From Bacteroidota bacterium (GTDB lineage: Bacteria > Bacteroidota > Bacteroidia > 2-12-FULL-35-15), in contig JAPLDC010000397.1 in NCBI GenBank assembly GCA_026391935.1, forward strand, positions 1 to 18,448: a stretch of 18,448 nucleotides of DNA, written 5' to 3'. The notes beneath the pieces were generated by a model. It made no database searches. It saw nothing but the letters and a program-made list of their open reading frames with translations, and was not told where the DNA came from. Each line of letters begins with the position of its first letter. Position 1 is the stretch's first letter. The position numbers and the translations under genes are program-made. Below are positions 1-7,771 of the stretch, in pieces.

Positions 1-259
1 ATGACGCTACCAAGTATGCATTATCATAACAAGCCAAAAGCATCTTTTGAAGTTCTTTGTCTCGATCGGAAGAAGATAAAAATTGCTTTTTGTAAGGAAT
101 TTTATTAAGCAGATTAGCATTATTGATCGATTGAATTTCCAATGAATAATATTTTTGTGCAGAAACAGATAAGGTAGAAAAAAAAAACAGGAGAAATACC
201 AGACGAACCGTTTTCGTTCCGGAAGTGAAAAAGTATGAATTAATTTGATAAAAATGCAT
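1..259 (-). CDS. N-terminus of exported, probably BamA/TamA-like outer-membrane protein (partial)
   Basis: Partial gene: 86 codons run from an ATG at 259 down to the window edge without a stop. The product starts with a basic/hydrophobic signal peptide (core VRLVFLLFFFSTLSVSA, residues 18-34, probable cleavage after SA before QKYY). The mature part (about residues 36-86: YYSLEIQSIN, then a charged stretch and ELQKMLLACYDNAYLVAS) has the pattern of a first POTRA-like segment in Bacteroidota BamA/TamA-type proteins, which insert or assemble outer-membrane beta-barrels. That assignment rests on recalled family pattern over 50 residues, so the product name is tentative; export is better supported. 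It is divergent from the lipoprotein gene at 449. A different frame of the same DNA is also open over 7-276, but it lacks a proper signal peptide and is rejected. Confidence 0.6.
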   Translation of the reverse strand, partial: MHFYQINSYFFTSGTKTVRLVFLLFFFSTLSVSAQKYYSLEIQSINNANLLNKIPYKKQFLSSSDRDKELQKMLLACYDNAYLVAS

Positions 260-373
260 GGTATAAAGGTAATCAATTAGAAGAAACTCTAATAAAATCA
301 AAAAATTGTCTGATATGCATTATCGATAAAATTATAGATCTTTTAGAAATCGTTTTTGAAGAATGAAAATAAT

Positions 374-403
374 TTTGAGATTACAATAAAAGTATTAGTT
401 TTG
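374..403 (+). promoter_or_regulatory. Candidate Bacteroidota promoter for the 449-1792 gene pair
   Basis: TTTG at 374-377 and TAGTTTTG at 396-403 are separated by 18 bases and fit the -33/-7 pattern (TTTG, TAnnTTTG) of the Bacteroidota primary sigma factor. Transcription would start near 410, about 40 bases before the ATG at 449. A second -7-like octamer, TAATTTTG, lies at 370-377 but has no well-spaced -33 partner. Confidence 0.45.
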
Positions 404-448
404 TTTAGAGTAATTTCTCAAATACTTATTTTAAACATACAAATTTAC

Positions 449-1324
449 ATGAAAAGAATTATTAAGAATATTGCCGTTTTCATAGCCTCTGTTTCCTTGA
501 TCAGTTGTGGCGGATCGGGAAATACAACAACAGAAACTCCTGTAGATTCTACTGAAGTAAAAACCTCACTCGACAGCTCTTCAAGTGTTATTTTTTATAA
601 CATTCCATCACCACTGGAAACATTCACGATTCTTAAAATGTCCGGATCCTCATTCGACAAAAAAGTTCTTAATCCGACAGATAAAATCTCGAAATATGTA
701 TCCAGCTTTTCAAAAGCTGTGAACTTAGGAGCCTACTCCACCGATCTGTCACTCTGCTTTTTGTATAAACAGAACCAGGATTTTAATGGTTACCTTAAAA
801 ACATTAATGACCTTACAAATGCTTTAGGAGTTGATGGCAGCTACGGACAACAAGTCAACAAAAGACTTCAGGCTAACAGCAATAATTTAGACTCATTAAT
901 GGCAATCGTTTCTGAAGCTGGAATAAATGCTGATCAATATTTAAAAGAAAACCAACGAAACTCGACTGTCGCTACAATTGCTGCAGGGGGGTGGATTGAG
1001 GCCATGTATATCATTACTAACATTGCTGAAAAATCTCAGAAAAAAGATGTTATCGGATTAGTTGGCGACCAAAAAATCGTGTTAAAAAACTTAACCAATA
1101 TGCTCGAACAATTTGTATCCGATCCGGAAATTAAATCATTGCTAGTTGATATGAAAGATATAGCATCCGTCTACGATAATCTTCAGAAAAAGAAAGGCAC
1201 GCCGATTACATCCGATAAAGACATTATAAGTGTTGGGAATAACTCTTCTTATGAATTATCTAAGGAACAATTAAATTCTATTCTCGAAAAGATAACGTTA
1301 CTTAGAAATAAAATCTCTCTCTAA
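449..1324 (+). CDS. Conserved lipoprotein of unknown function
   Basis: A 291-residue lipoprotein. I chose the ATG at 449, not the upstream in-frame TTG at 356: from 449 the protein begins MKRIIKNIAVFIASVSLISC, a compact signal peptide with a lipobox ending at Cys20, and the promoter-like sequence lies between the two starts. After a low-complexity Ser/Thr linker (about 21-47) comes a mostly helical body. Recognisable stretches are NLGAYSTDLS (about 92-101) and GGWIEAMY (about 180-187), patterns I recall from uncharacterised Bacteroidota lipoproteins. No catalytic motif is visible. It is followed 12 bases later by a small secreted protein with which it likely forms one transcript ending at the terminator at 1806. 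Function unknown. Confidence 0.8.
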   Translation: MKRIIKNIAVFIASVSLISCGGSGNTTTETPVDSTEVKTSLDSSSSVIFYNIPSPLETFTILKMSGSSFDKKVLNPTDKISKYVSSFSKAVNLGAYSTDLSLCFLYKQNQDFNGYLKNINDLTNALGVDGSYGQQVNKRLQANSNNLDSLMAIVSEAGINADQYLKENQRNSTVATIAAGGWIEAMYIITNIAEKSQKKDVIGLVGDQKIVLKNLTNMLEQFVSDPEIKSLLVDMKDIASVYDNLQKKKGTPITSDKDIISVGNNSSYELSKEQLNSILEKITLLRNKISL

Positions 1325-1336
1325 TATTTTTCAATT

Positions 1337-1792
1337 ATGAAATTACAACTAAAAAACATTCTATCAATTGTCTCGTTGACACTTCTTTCATTTACGATTT
1401 CAACATCATCAGTTGCACAATGTAAATCTGCAGTAAAGGAGGGTATTAAAAAACTTGCCCCTTATACGCATAACGGACAGGTAAATAATGTAACGCTCAT
1501 TCTTGGAGAACCTTCTGAGATCCATTTATCTTTATACAAGGGATTGAATTATAAATTTCAGATCGGTTCTGAAAACGCGCTTGGAAAAGTAACATTCAAA
1601 GTTTTAGATGAGGATAAGAATGAAATATACAACAGCGCAACTTCTCCTGATCCTGAAACCTGGGTGTTCTATTCAAACTCCACTCAAAATCTCATCATAG
1701 AAATCTATGCCATTGATAAAGAAAAACAAGGTTGTGCGTACTTAGTTGTTGGAATGCAACAACCTAAAAACAATTCAATAAAAAACCTATAA
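1337..1792 (+). CDS. Small secreted protein of unknown function
   Basis: 151 residues, starting at the ATG 12 bases after the preceding stop. Residues 1-27 form a signal peptide (hydrophobic core about 9-24, cleavage probably after SSVAQ). The mature part is rich in predicted beta-strand (for example VTLILGEPSEIHLSLYKG and YKFQIGS) and has two cysteines, one near the mature N-terminus (QCKSAV) and one near the C-terminus (KQGCAYLVVG), which could form a disulfide. The strand pattern suggests a small beta-sandwich, but no named family is recognised. It is co-directional and tightly spaced with the lipoprotein gene upstream, so the two probably act together at the cell envelope. Confidence 0.75.
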   Translation: MKLQLKNILSIVSLTLLSFTISTSSVAQCKSAVKEGIKKLAPYTHNGQVNNVTLILGEPSEIHLSLYKGLNYKFQIGSENALGKVTFKVLDEDKNEIYNSATSPDPETWVFYSNSTQNLIIEIYAIDKEKQGCAYLVVGMQQPKNNSIKNL

Positions 1793-1805
1793 AAATCTTT
1801 AAATT

Positions 1806-1843
1806 AAAATCCCGCTCCGTAATTACGAAGCGGGATTTTTTTT
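1806..1843 (+). terminator. Rho-independent terminator after the secreted-protein gene
   Basis: The left arm AAAATCCCGCT (1806-1816) pairs with AGCGGGATTTT (1829-1839). The intervening CGTAA/TTACG can extend the stem. A run of eight T follows at 1836-1843. It sits 14 bases after the stop at 1792. The A-rich left flank means it could also act on minus-strand transcripts coming from pheT. Confidence 0.85.
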
Positions 1844-1880
1844 GTAAACTGAATTTTACGATAAAGATTCGATTTCCTAA

Positions 1881-1931
1881 GGGGCTTTTCATCCTCCCCC
1901 TGCCCCCTCCAAAGGGGGACATGCTTCGAAA
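1881..1931 (+). repeat. Dispersed intergenic repeat, family A, copy 1
   Basis: A G/C-run-rich element containing TTTTCATCC, TGCCCCCTCCAAAGGGGG and TGCTTCGAAA. The reverse complement of 6703-6750 has the same order of blocks with only a few changes. Its CCCCCTccAAAGGGGG core can form a hairpin. It lies between the convergent ends of the secreted-protein gene and pheT. Confidence 0.7.
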
Positions 1932-2003
1932 TTTAATATATTTTAGCAAACACGCATTTGTCGTTTTTTTGTCTGGCGAAGGTATGAAATGTCGATTGCG
2001 ACT

Positions 2004-2028
2004 GTCACTCTGAGCAGAGTCGAGAAGC
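2004..2028 (+). repeat. Dispersed short repeat, family B, copy 1
   Basis: GTCACTCTGAGCAGAGTCGAG (the last four bases of the copy are AAGC) matches the pattern GTCA-N3-YGAGC-N-AGTCGAG seen again at 4587-4611 (reverse orientation), 4651-4675, 4769-4796 (degenerate) and in shortened form within tex at 8438-8457. It lies just downstream of the pheT stop codon. Confidence 0.6.
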
Positions 2029-2038
2029 GTTATCCGTA

Positions 2039-4483
2039 CTATCTTATTTCAGCCCCTACTTTTTCTTGGTAAGTCTTCATCAGCTTCTCCATGATCTTTT
2101 CAATCTGTTTATCAGTAAGCGTTGCATTTTCATCTTGTAAAATAAAACTCAACGCATAAGACTTTTTACCAGTTGGCAATTTATCACCTTCATACACGTC
2201 AAACAAATTCACATTTTTAAGCATGCCCTTTTCTGACTGATGCGCCAATTGCTCGAGCTGCTCAAACTTGATTGCCTTATCGATCAATAAAGCAAGATCT
2301 CTTCTTACTTCAGGAAATTTAGGAACTTCAGAATACATAATCGATGTTTTCTTCATCGCTTCCAGGACAAGATCCCAATTAAAATTGGCATAATAAACAG
2401 GCATCTTAATGTCCATCAACTTTGATGATACAGATTTTGCAACTTCACCAAACTCAACCAATAATTTTTTGTTCCAGCTGAAAGCCAATCCTTGCGAAAA
2501 CAGGTCTGAATTGCTCTCCGCTAGTTTCACATCACTAATTCCTAACCGTTCCAAAATATTTTTTACCACACCTTTTATAGTATAGAAATTCATTGTGTTA
2601 TTTTGTGTATTCCAACTTTCTTCCTGTTTACGACCGGTGATGAAAACGGACAAATGTTTTGACTCAACATACTTTGTTGACTCTCCTTTTATCGCGATAT
2701 ATGTTTTCCCGAATTCATACAATTTCAGATCTGCATTTTTACGATTTTGATTGTATGCAATTGTTTCCAATCCGCTAAACAAAAGTGTTTGACGCAACAC
2801 ATTCAAATCGCTGCTCAAGGGATTCATCATGGCAACACTTCTATCTTCACTTAATGATTTTAACTTACCTGCGTATTCACCTTTTGTCAACGACAAACAC
2901 ATCATTTCAGAAAAACCATTGTTCGTCAATAACTCAGCAACAACATTCTGGATCTTTTCTTTATCAGGCTTTTCTGCAAACGATAAAGAAGAATTTAATA
3001 CGGTTGGTATCTCAACATTGTTGTATCCGTAAATACGTAACACTTCTTCAATCACATCTTGCTCGCGTAGAACATCAACCTTAAAAGGAGGCACCGACAA
3101 TAACAAAGCATCATTACCTTCATGTTCAATTTCAATTCCCAAAGAAGTGATAATAATTTTCACTAGTTCAAGATCTATTTTTTTACCAATTAATTGTTCG
3201 CATTTTTCAAATGAAAAAGGAACTTTAAAATTTTCTATTGGTGTAGGATAAATATCGATGATCTCGGATGAAACTTTTCCACCGGCAATTTCTTTAATTA
3301 ATATTGCAGCTCTTTTCAAAGCGAAAACAGTAATGTTTGGATCTGCTCCTCTTTCGTAACGAAAAGAAGCATCCGTTTTTAAACCATGTCGTTTTGATGA
3401 TTTACGAACGGACGAGGAATTAAAATAAGCACTTTCTAAAAATATATTTTTTGTTTGCGCATTTACACCTGATTCGATTCCTCCATATACACCGGCAATA
3501 CACATTCCTCCTTCAGCATTGCAGATCATCAGATCTTCTGAAGATAATTCTCGCTCTGTTTCATCTAACGTTTTAAATTTTGTTTTGTCGGATAACTTTT
3601 TTATAATCACTTTGCCACCCTTTATTTTATCAGCATCAAATGCATGCATTGGTTGTCCTAATTCGTGCAAAACATAATTTGTAGCATCCACAATATTATT
3701 AATAGGACGAATACCGATTGCTTTTAAACGGATTTTCAACCATTCGGGTGAATCGGTAACTGTAATATCTGAAATAGAAAGTCCGGAATATCGCGGACAA
3801 GCAATTGAATCTTCAACAACAACTTCGATAGTTGAAGTTGTTTCGTCAATATTAAAAGTTCTTACTTCTGGTAGTTCTAAATTATATTTTATGGTAGCTT
3901 CTTTGGTGTTCAAAACAGCAACCAGATCACGAGCCACGCCTACATGAGATGTTGCATCGGCACGATTGGGAGTTAATCCGATCTCAAAAACAAAATCTTC
4001 CTCAACTTTAAAATATTCATGTGCGGGAGTACCAATTATAGCAGAAGGCTCCAACACCATTATTCCTGCATGAGAATTTCCCAATCCTATTTCATCTTCG
4101 GCGCAGATCATTCCTTCAGAATTTTGTCCGCGTATCTTCGATTTTTTTATTTCGAATGGCTCAACAGAAATCGGAAAAAGTTTTGCGCCAATTGTTGCGA
4201 CCACTACTTTTTGACCAACCTCCACATTACTCGCACCACAAACAATGGTTACTAGCGCATCTGAACCAATATTCACCGTTGTAATATTTAAACGGTCTGC
4301 ATCAGGATGTTTTTCTTTTGTGATCACTTCACCAACAACAATTCCCTTCAATCCGCCTTTTACAGTTTCAAACTTTTCGATGGATTCTACTTCTAAGCCA
4401 CAATCGGTCAATAATATTCCCATCTCATCGGGCGACAAGTCTGTTTTAATGTATTCCTTAAGCCAGTTATATGATATTTTCAT
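2039..4483 (-). CDS. pheT: Phenylalanine--tRNA ligase beta subunit
   Basis: An 814-residue cytoplasmic protein of normal bacterial PheT length. With PheS it forms the alpha2-beta2 enzyme that charges tRNA-Phe. It begins MKISYNWLKEYIKTDLSPDEM, the usual PheT N-terminus. An OB-fold tRNA-binding domain follows (about 40-150; VVGEVITKEKHPDADRLN and IVCGASNV). Then come the B3/B4 domain (about 215-390; IVDATNYVLHELGQPMHAFD and the RYERGADP motif), the B5 domain (about 405-475) and the synthetase-like core. A C-terminal FDX-ACB anticodon-binding domain (about 720-814; FPEVRRDLAL, LFDVYEG, KKSYALSFILQD) ends the protein. No break is visible. pheS is not adjacent in this window, and the genes on both sides run towards or away from it, so it appears monocistronic here. 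A TATTTTTG element lies 28 bases upstream of the ATG. Confidence 0.97.
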   Translation of the reverse strand: MKISYNWLKEYIKTDLSPDEMGILLTDCGLEVESIEKFETVKGGLKGIVVGEVITKEKHPDADRLNITTVNIGSDALVTIVCGASNVEVGQKVVVATIGAKLFPISVEPFEIKKSKIRGQNSEGMICAEDEIGLGNSHAGIMVLEPSAIIGTPAHEYFKVEEDFVFEIGLTPNRADATSHVGVARDLVAVLNTKEATIKYNLELPEVRTFNIDETTSTIEVVVEDSIACPRYSGLSISDITVTDSPEWLKIRLKAIGIRPINNIVDATNYVLHELGQPMHAFDADKIKGGKVIIKKLSDKTKFKTLDETERELSSEDLMICNAEGGMCIAGVYGGIESGVNAQTKNIFLESAYFNSSSVRKSSKRHGLKTDASFRYERGADPNITVFALKRAAILIKEIAGGKVSSEIIDIYPTPIENFKVPFSFEKCEQLIGKKIDLELVKIIITSLGIEIEHEGNDALLLSVPPFKVDVLREQDVIEEVLRIYGYNNVEIPTVLNSSLSFAEKPDKEKIQNVVAELLTNNGFSEMMCLSLTKGEYAGKLKSLSEDRSVAMMNPLSSDLNVLRQTLLFSGLETIAYNQNRKNADLKLYEFGKTYIAIKGESTKYVESKHLSVFITGRKQEESWNTQNNTMNFYTIKGVVKNILERLGISDVKLAESNSDLFSQGLAFSWNKKLLVEFGEVAKSVSSKLMDIKMPVYYANFNWDLVLEAMKKTSIMYSEVPKFPEVRRDLALLIDKAIKFEQLEQLAHQSEKGMLKNVNLFDVYEGDKLPTGKKSYALSFILQDENATLTDKQIEKIMEKLMKTYQEKVGAEIR

Positions 4484-4511
4484 TTCTTATTAATTATCCT
4501 TTGAATAGGTA

Positions 4512-4519
4512 CAAAAATA
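4512..4519 (-). promoter_or_regulatory. Candidate -7 element for pheT
   Basis: On the minus strand this reads TATTTTTG, a match to TAnnTTTG, followed by TACC. It would start transcription about 20 bases before the pheT ATG (4483). No clear TTTG -33 element is present at the expected distance. Confidence 0.4.
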
Positions 4520-4586
4520 AGAAATAAGCCACAGATTCATAGTTTTATTCTGTATTTAATTATCTCAACACGTTGCCTTCAAATTT

Positions 4587-4611
4587 TCTCGACTCCGCTC
4601 GAAATGACAGT
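4587..4611 (-). repeat. Dispersed short repeat, family B, copy 2
   Basis: The reverse complement contains GTCATTTCGAGCGGAGTCGAG, the clearest version of the family B pattern. It is opposite in orientation to the copies at 2004 and 4651. Confidence 0.6.
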
Positions 4612-4650
4612 GCCCAATACCAAGAGAAGCTAAGAAATCGATGTGTGGAT

Positions 4651-4675
4651 GTCACTCTGAGCTAGTCGAAGAGTC
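4651..4675 (+). repeat. Dispersed short repeat, family B, copy 3
   Basis: GTCACTCTGAGCTAGTCGAAG is nearly the same as copy 1 apart from a short deletion in the centre and a changed 3' end. With copy 2, 40 bases away in the other orientation, it can form a long imperfect hairpin. Confidence 0.55.
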
Positions 4676-4768
4676 TGCGTAAGCCAACCCACATATTTCG
4701 ACAAACTCAATATAACAATACTCAAAATAATTCTTCGGCTTCGTCATCCGAGCCGGAGAGAAACGATC

Positions 4769-4796
4769 GTCATACCGAGCAGAATCGAGGGACGAG
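4769..4796 (+). repeat. Degenerate family B repeat, copy 4
   Basis: GTCATACCGAGCAGAATCGAG keeps the GTCA, CGAGC and TCGAG blocks of family B with several changes. It is the least certain of the intergenic copies. Confidence 0.4.
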
Positions 4797-4882
4797 ATGC
4801 CATGCAAGAAAAAAGTAATTTTAGAAGATTCTATTTAAACAATTCACATACAAAATCTGTAAATCTGTGGCCAATATTTACG

Positions 4883-4890
4883 TAGCTTTG
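4883..4890 (+). promoter_or_regulatory. Candidate -7 element for the mutS-like gene
   Basis: TAGCTTTG matches TAnnTTTG. It ends only six bases before the ATG at 4897, so a transcript from it would have almost no leader. No good -33 TTTG is visible upstream. Confidence 0.4.
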
Positions 4891-4896
4891 CTCCCC

Positions 4897-6690
4897 ATGA
4901 ACGACTTATTTACATACTATACGGATAGAATATCCAAATTCAACAAGGAAATTGAAGAACAAAACAGCAAATTCAATACGGTTTTTTATTCACGTATTCT
5001 TCTGTTCCTTTTAGCGCTTGTTCTCTTCTTTATATTTTATAAAACCCAACTAATTTTCGCTTATTCTTATGCAGGATTAACCGTTATTGTATTTCTTTTT
5101 TTATTGAATAAGGAAATAAAACTAAAAAGAAAAACCAGTTTTTTAAATAACTTAATCAACGTCAATCAAATTGAAATTCAACTTTTAAAGAAAGATTTTA
5201 CCGGAATAAATGAAGGGTTAGAATTTATTGACAAACAACATCATTACATTTCCGATTTAGATATTTTTGGGAGAAAATCTATTTTCCAGATTTTAAACCG
5301 CACTTCCACTTTTACCGGAAGAATTAAATTAGCACAATGGTTAACGTTTCCTTTTTTAGATAAAGTAAAAATACTTTCTCGTCAAAAAGCCATACAAGAA
5401 TTATCATCCAAGCCTGAATGGAATCAAGAGTTTATTGCATTGGGATTTCAAAACAAAGAACAAGCGAAAGACAAAGAAGTGATTGAAGAATGGCTGAATG
5501 AGAAAAATATATTTTCAAATTTGTTCCTTCAAATTTCTTGTGTTATATTTCCGATAGTAACTGTCACTTCTATTGTACTCTATTTTATTGGAATCATTAA
5601 TGCAACACCATTCACACTTTTATTTTTTATTCAGTTCGGTATTATTGGCTATTATACCAAACGCATCAATAAAATTCACGATAATTTAAGTCGCAAATTC
5701 GATTCGATTGAAAAATACCGTCAATTAATTTCTTTGATTGAAAAAGAGTCCTTTAAATCAGATTTGTTGAATGATTTAAAATCCGTTTTTATAAACGAGA
5801 ATAATTCTGCAAGCGAAAACATTAAAGAATTAAAAAGTCTTACGGATAAGTTAGATGCAAGAATGAACATTGTAGTAGCTGTTTTACTTAATGGGATTTT
5901 GCTTTGGGACATTAACGTGATGTGTGGCATCGAAAATTGGAGAAAAAAGAATAAAGAAAATTTCATGAAATGGGTAGATGCCATTGGAGAATTTGATGCT
6001 TTCATTAGTTTAGGAATGTATGCACACAACAATCCAACTTATGTTTTCCCGGAAGTAGAAACGAATCACTTTACTATTGAAGCAGAAAATCTTGGGCATC
6101 CACTTATTCAAGAAAGTGTTTTGGTAAAAAACAATTATAGAATTTCACATGCACCAAAAGTAGATTTACTGACAGGAGCAAACATGGCAGGAAAAAGTAC
6201 TTTTCTAAGAACCATTGGTGTAAACCTTACCATAGCCATGATTGGAGCTCCGGTATGTGCAAGTCACTACAAATTTTCACCTATTCATTTATTCACCAGC
6301 CTTAGAACAAATGATTCTTTACAAGAAAATGAATCCTTCTTTTATGCCGAATTAAAACGATTGCACTTATTAACGGAGCAATACGAACAAGGGAAACAAG
6401 TTTTCTTTTTACTGGATGAAATTTTAAAAGGGACAAACAGCAAAGACCAACATGCAGGTTCAGAAGCACTGATCAAAAAAATATTAAAATTAAATGGCGT
6501 TGGGATTGTGGCTACTCACGATGTAGAATTATCAAAACTTGCATCTCAATTTCCAAATCAAGTGAGAAATTTGTGTTTTGAAATTACCATCAAAGACGAC
6601 AAATTAAATTTCGATTATAAATTATCAGAAGGCGTTTGTTCCACAATGAATGCTTCATTCCTAATGAAGAAAATGGGGATTGTAGATTAG
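4897..6690 (+). CDS. Membrane-anchored MutS-family ATPase without mismatch-recognition domain
   Basis: 597 residues from the ATG at 4897; an upstream in-frame GTG at 4867 is possible but less likely. The C-terminal third is a MutS-type ABC ATPase (domain V). It shows Walker A GANMAGKST from residue 427, then QENESFFYAELKR, Walker B FFLLDE followed by GTNSKDQHAGSEAL, and the switch His in ATHDVELS. The N-terminal mismatch-binding domain of MutS1 is absent. Instead there are two hydrophobic hairpins, about residues 33-70 and 205-255, which predict membrane anchoring, followed by a helical core/lever region. Such proteins are often labelled 'DNA mismatch repair protein MutS' in Bacteroidota, but neither mismatch recognition nor a Smr nuclease domain is visible, so the role in DNA metabolism is unproven. 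It is convergent with tex. Confidence 0.88.
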   Translation: MNDLFTYYTDRISKFNKEIEEQNSKFNTVFYSRILLFLLALVLFFIFYKTQLIFAYSYAGLTVIVFLFLLNKEIKLKRKTSFLNNLINVNQIEIQLLKKDFTGINEGLEFIDKQHHYISDLDIFGRKSIFQILNRTSTFTGRIKLAQWLTFPFLDKVKILSRQKAIQELSSKPEWNQEFIALGFQNKEQAKDKEVIEEWLNEKNIFSNLFLQISCVIFPIVTVTSIVLYFIGIINATPFTLLFFIQFGIIGYYTKRINKIHDNLSRKFDSIEKYRQLISLIEKESFKSDLLNDLKSVFINENNSASENIKELKSLTDKLDARMNIVVAVLLNGILLWDINVMCGIENWRKKNKENFMKWVDAIGEFDAFISLGMYAHNNPTYVFPEVETNHFTIEAENLGHPLIQESVLVKNNYRISHAPKVDLLTGANMAGKSTFLRTIGVNLTIAMIGAPVCASHYKFSPIHLFTSLRTNDSLQENESFFYAELKRLHLLTEQYEQGKQVFFLLDEILKGTNSKDQHAGSEALIKKILKLNGVGIVATHDVELSKLASQFPNQVRNLCFEITIKDDKLNFDYKLSEGVCSTMNASFLMKKMGIVD

Positions 6691-6702
6691 TATAACAGCA
6701 CC

Positions 6703-6750
6703 TTTCGGAGCAAGTCCCCCTTTGAAGGGGGCAAGGGGATGAAAAAGGGG
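6703..6750 (-). repeat. Dispersed intergenic repeat, family A, copy 2
   Basis: The reverse complement has TTTTTCATCC, TTGCCCCCTTCAAAGGGGG and TTGCTCCGAAA, matching copy 1 (1881-1931) block by block. The core CCCCCTTTGAAGGGGG at 6716-6731 is a perfect inverted repeat. It lies between the convergent 3' ends of the mutS-like gene and tex. Confidence 0.7.
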
Positions 6751-6795
6751 AATAAATCCTGAATAAATATTATTTCAAAGCTATTTTATAATCGT

Positions 6796-6824
6796 ACAAT
6801 TCCCTCTTACAAATAGGGAATTGT
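6796..6824. terminator. Hairpin between convergent mutS-like and tex genes, probable bidirectional terminator
   Basis: ACAATTCCCT (6796-6805) and AGGGAATTGT (6815-6824) form a perfect 10-bp stem with a 9-base loop. AT-rich flanks lie on both sides (a short T run at 6835-6839), but there is no long uninterrupted T tract. Its place between two convergent genes supports a terminator role in either direction. Confidence 0.55.
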
Positions 6825-6841
6825 CCTAATAAATTTTTCTG

Positions 6842-7771
6842 CTACTTAAACTTATCTTTCAACGCTGCCAACTGAGAAGCGAAATCATTTACAGGCTCTT
6901 CAACTTTTCCTTTTTTATTATTATTTGAAGATGGTTTAGAAGATGCTGTTGTTTGTGGAACAACAGCATCTTTCATCGACAATGCAATTCTTTTTCTTTG
7001 CACATCTACTTCCGTTACAGTCACCATAACTTGCTGTTGAACTTTCACAACCGTATTCGGATCAGAGACAAATGTATTTGACAATTGAGAAACGTGAACC
7101 AATCCATCCTGATGAACACCAATGTCCACAAAGGCTCCGAAGTTCGTTACGTTGGTGACGATGCCCGGCAGTTTCATTCCGATGCGAAGGTCTTTCATTT
7201 CGTGAACGCTATCATCAAACTTAAATACTTCAAAAGATTTTCTTGGATCTCTTCCCGGTTTGTCTAATTCGCTTATGATATCATTTAAAGTAGGCAGACC
7301 TACTTTTTCTGTGACATATTTTTGCAAAGAAATCTGTTTGCGGAATTCTTTTTCCGTCATTAATTGTTCGATGGTACAATTTAAATCAGTTGCCATTTTC
7401 TCAACAATACCATAACTTTCGGGATGCACTGCACTTTTGTCCAATGGATTTTTCCCATTCGCTATTCTTAAAAATCCTGCAGCTTGTTCAAATGCCTTGT
7501 CGCCCATGCGTGGAACTTTCAAAATATCTTTTCTGGATTTGAACGGCCCATTTTCATTTCTGTATTCCACAATATTTTTTGCCAATACTGCACCTAATCC
7601 TGAAACGTAGGTCAGCAATTGTTTGCTGGCTGTGTTCACTTCCACTCCCACTTTGTTCACACAACTTTCCACCACTTCATCTAATTTTTTCTTTAAAAGA
7701 TATTGATCCACATCGTGTTGATATTGTGAACGTTTCCGTTTCTCTTCCTGCAGTGCCGTTTCCAATGGCAA
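6842..7771 (-). pseudogene. tex: Tex, C-terminal fragment (frame-shifted from the N-terminal half)
   Basis: This open frame encodes the C-terminal half of Tex, an RNA-binding transcription accessory protein. The first 15 residues are out-of-frame reading of the N-terminal half; genuine Tex sequence starts at QYQHDVDQYLLKKKL (about residue 16). It continues through the helix-hairpin-helix region (about 45-105; NTASKQLLTYVSGLG and KVPRMGDKAFEQAAGFLRI). An S1 RNA-binding domain follows (about 197-268; GIVTNVTNFGAFVDIGVHQDGLVHVSQ). The tail is a low-complexity Ser/Lys/Asn linker ending in FASQLAALKDKFK. Reading continues from the N-terminal part only with a frame change near 7750, and the segment normally preceding GQYQHDV is absent. 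A TTG at 7771 could in principle start a separate peptide, but nothing suggests this is natural. Confidence 0.85.

Larger units (their letters stand above)
4484..4896. other. Divergent spacer between pheT and the mutS-like gene, carrying repeats
   Basis: 413 bases with no convincing gene. It holds the pheT promoter-like element near its left end, at least three degenerate family B repeats in both orientations between 4587 and 4796, and a TAGCTTTG element just before the mutS-like start. The remaining sequence (for example 4676-4768) looks like further decayed repeat remnants with fragments such as TCGACAAACTCA and CTTCGGCTTCGTCAT. Confidence 0.55.

Noticed and set aside
7..276. 89-codon minus-strand open frame at the left edge
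   Set aside because: The other minus-strand frame starting at 259 gives a clear signal peptide and POTRA-like sequence and continues off the window; this frame is its shadow.
356..448. Upstream TTG extension of the lipoprotein gene
   Set aside because: It would bury the signal peptide and lipobox behind 31 residues, and it overlaps the promoter-like sequence; the ATG at 449 is preferred.
1764..1949. 61-codon minus-strand frame over the terminator and family A repeat
   Set aside because: It translates a terminator and a non-coding repeat; no coding character.
2785..4493. Several plus-strand frames within pheT (2785-3084, 4019-4255, 4245-4493)
   Set aside because: Antisense to an intact pheT and without any protein-like features.
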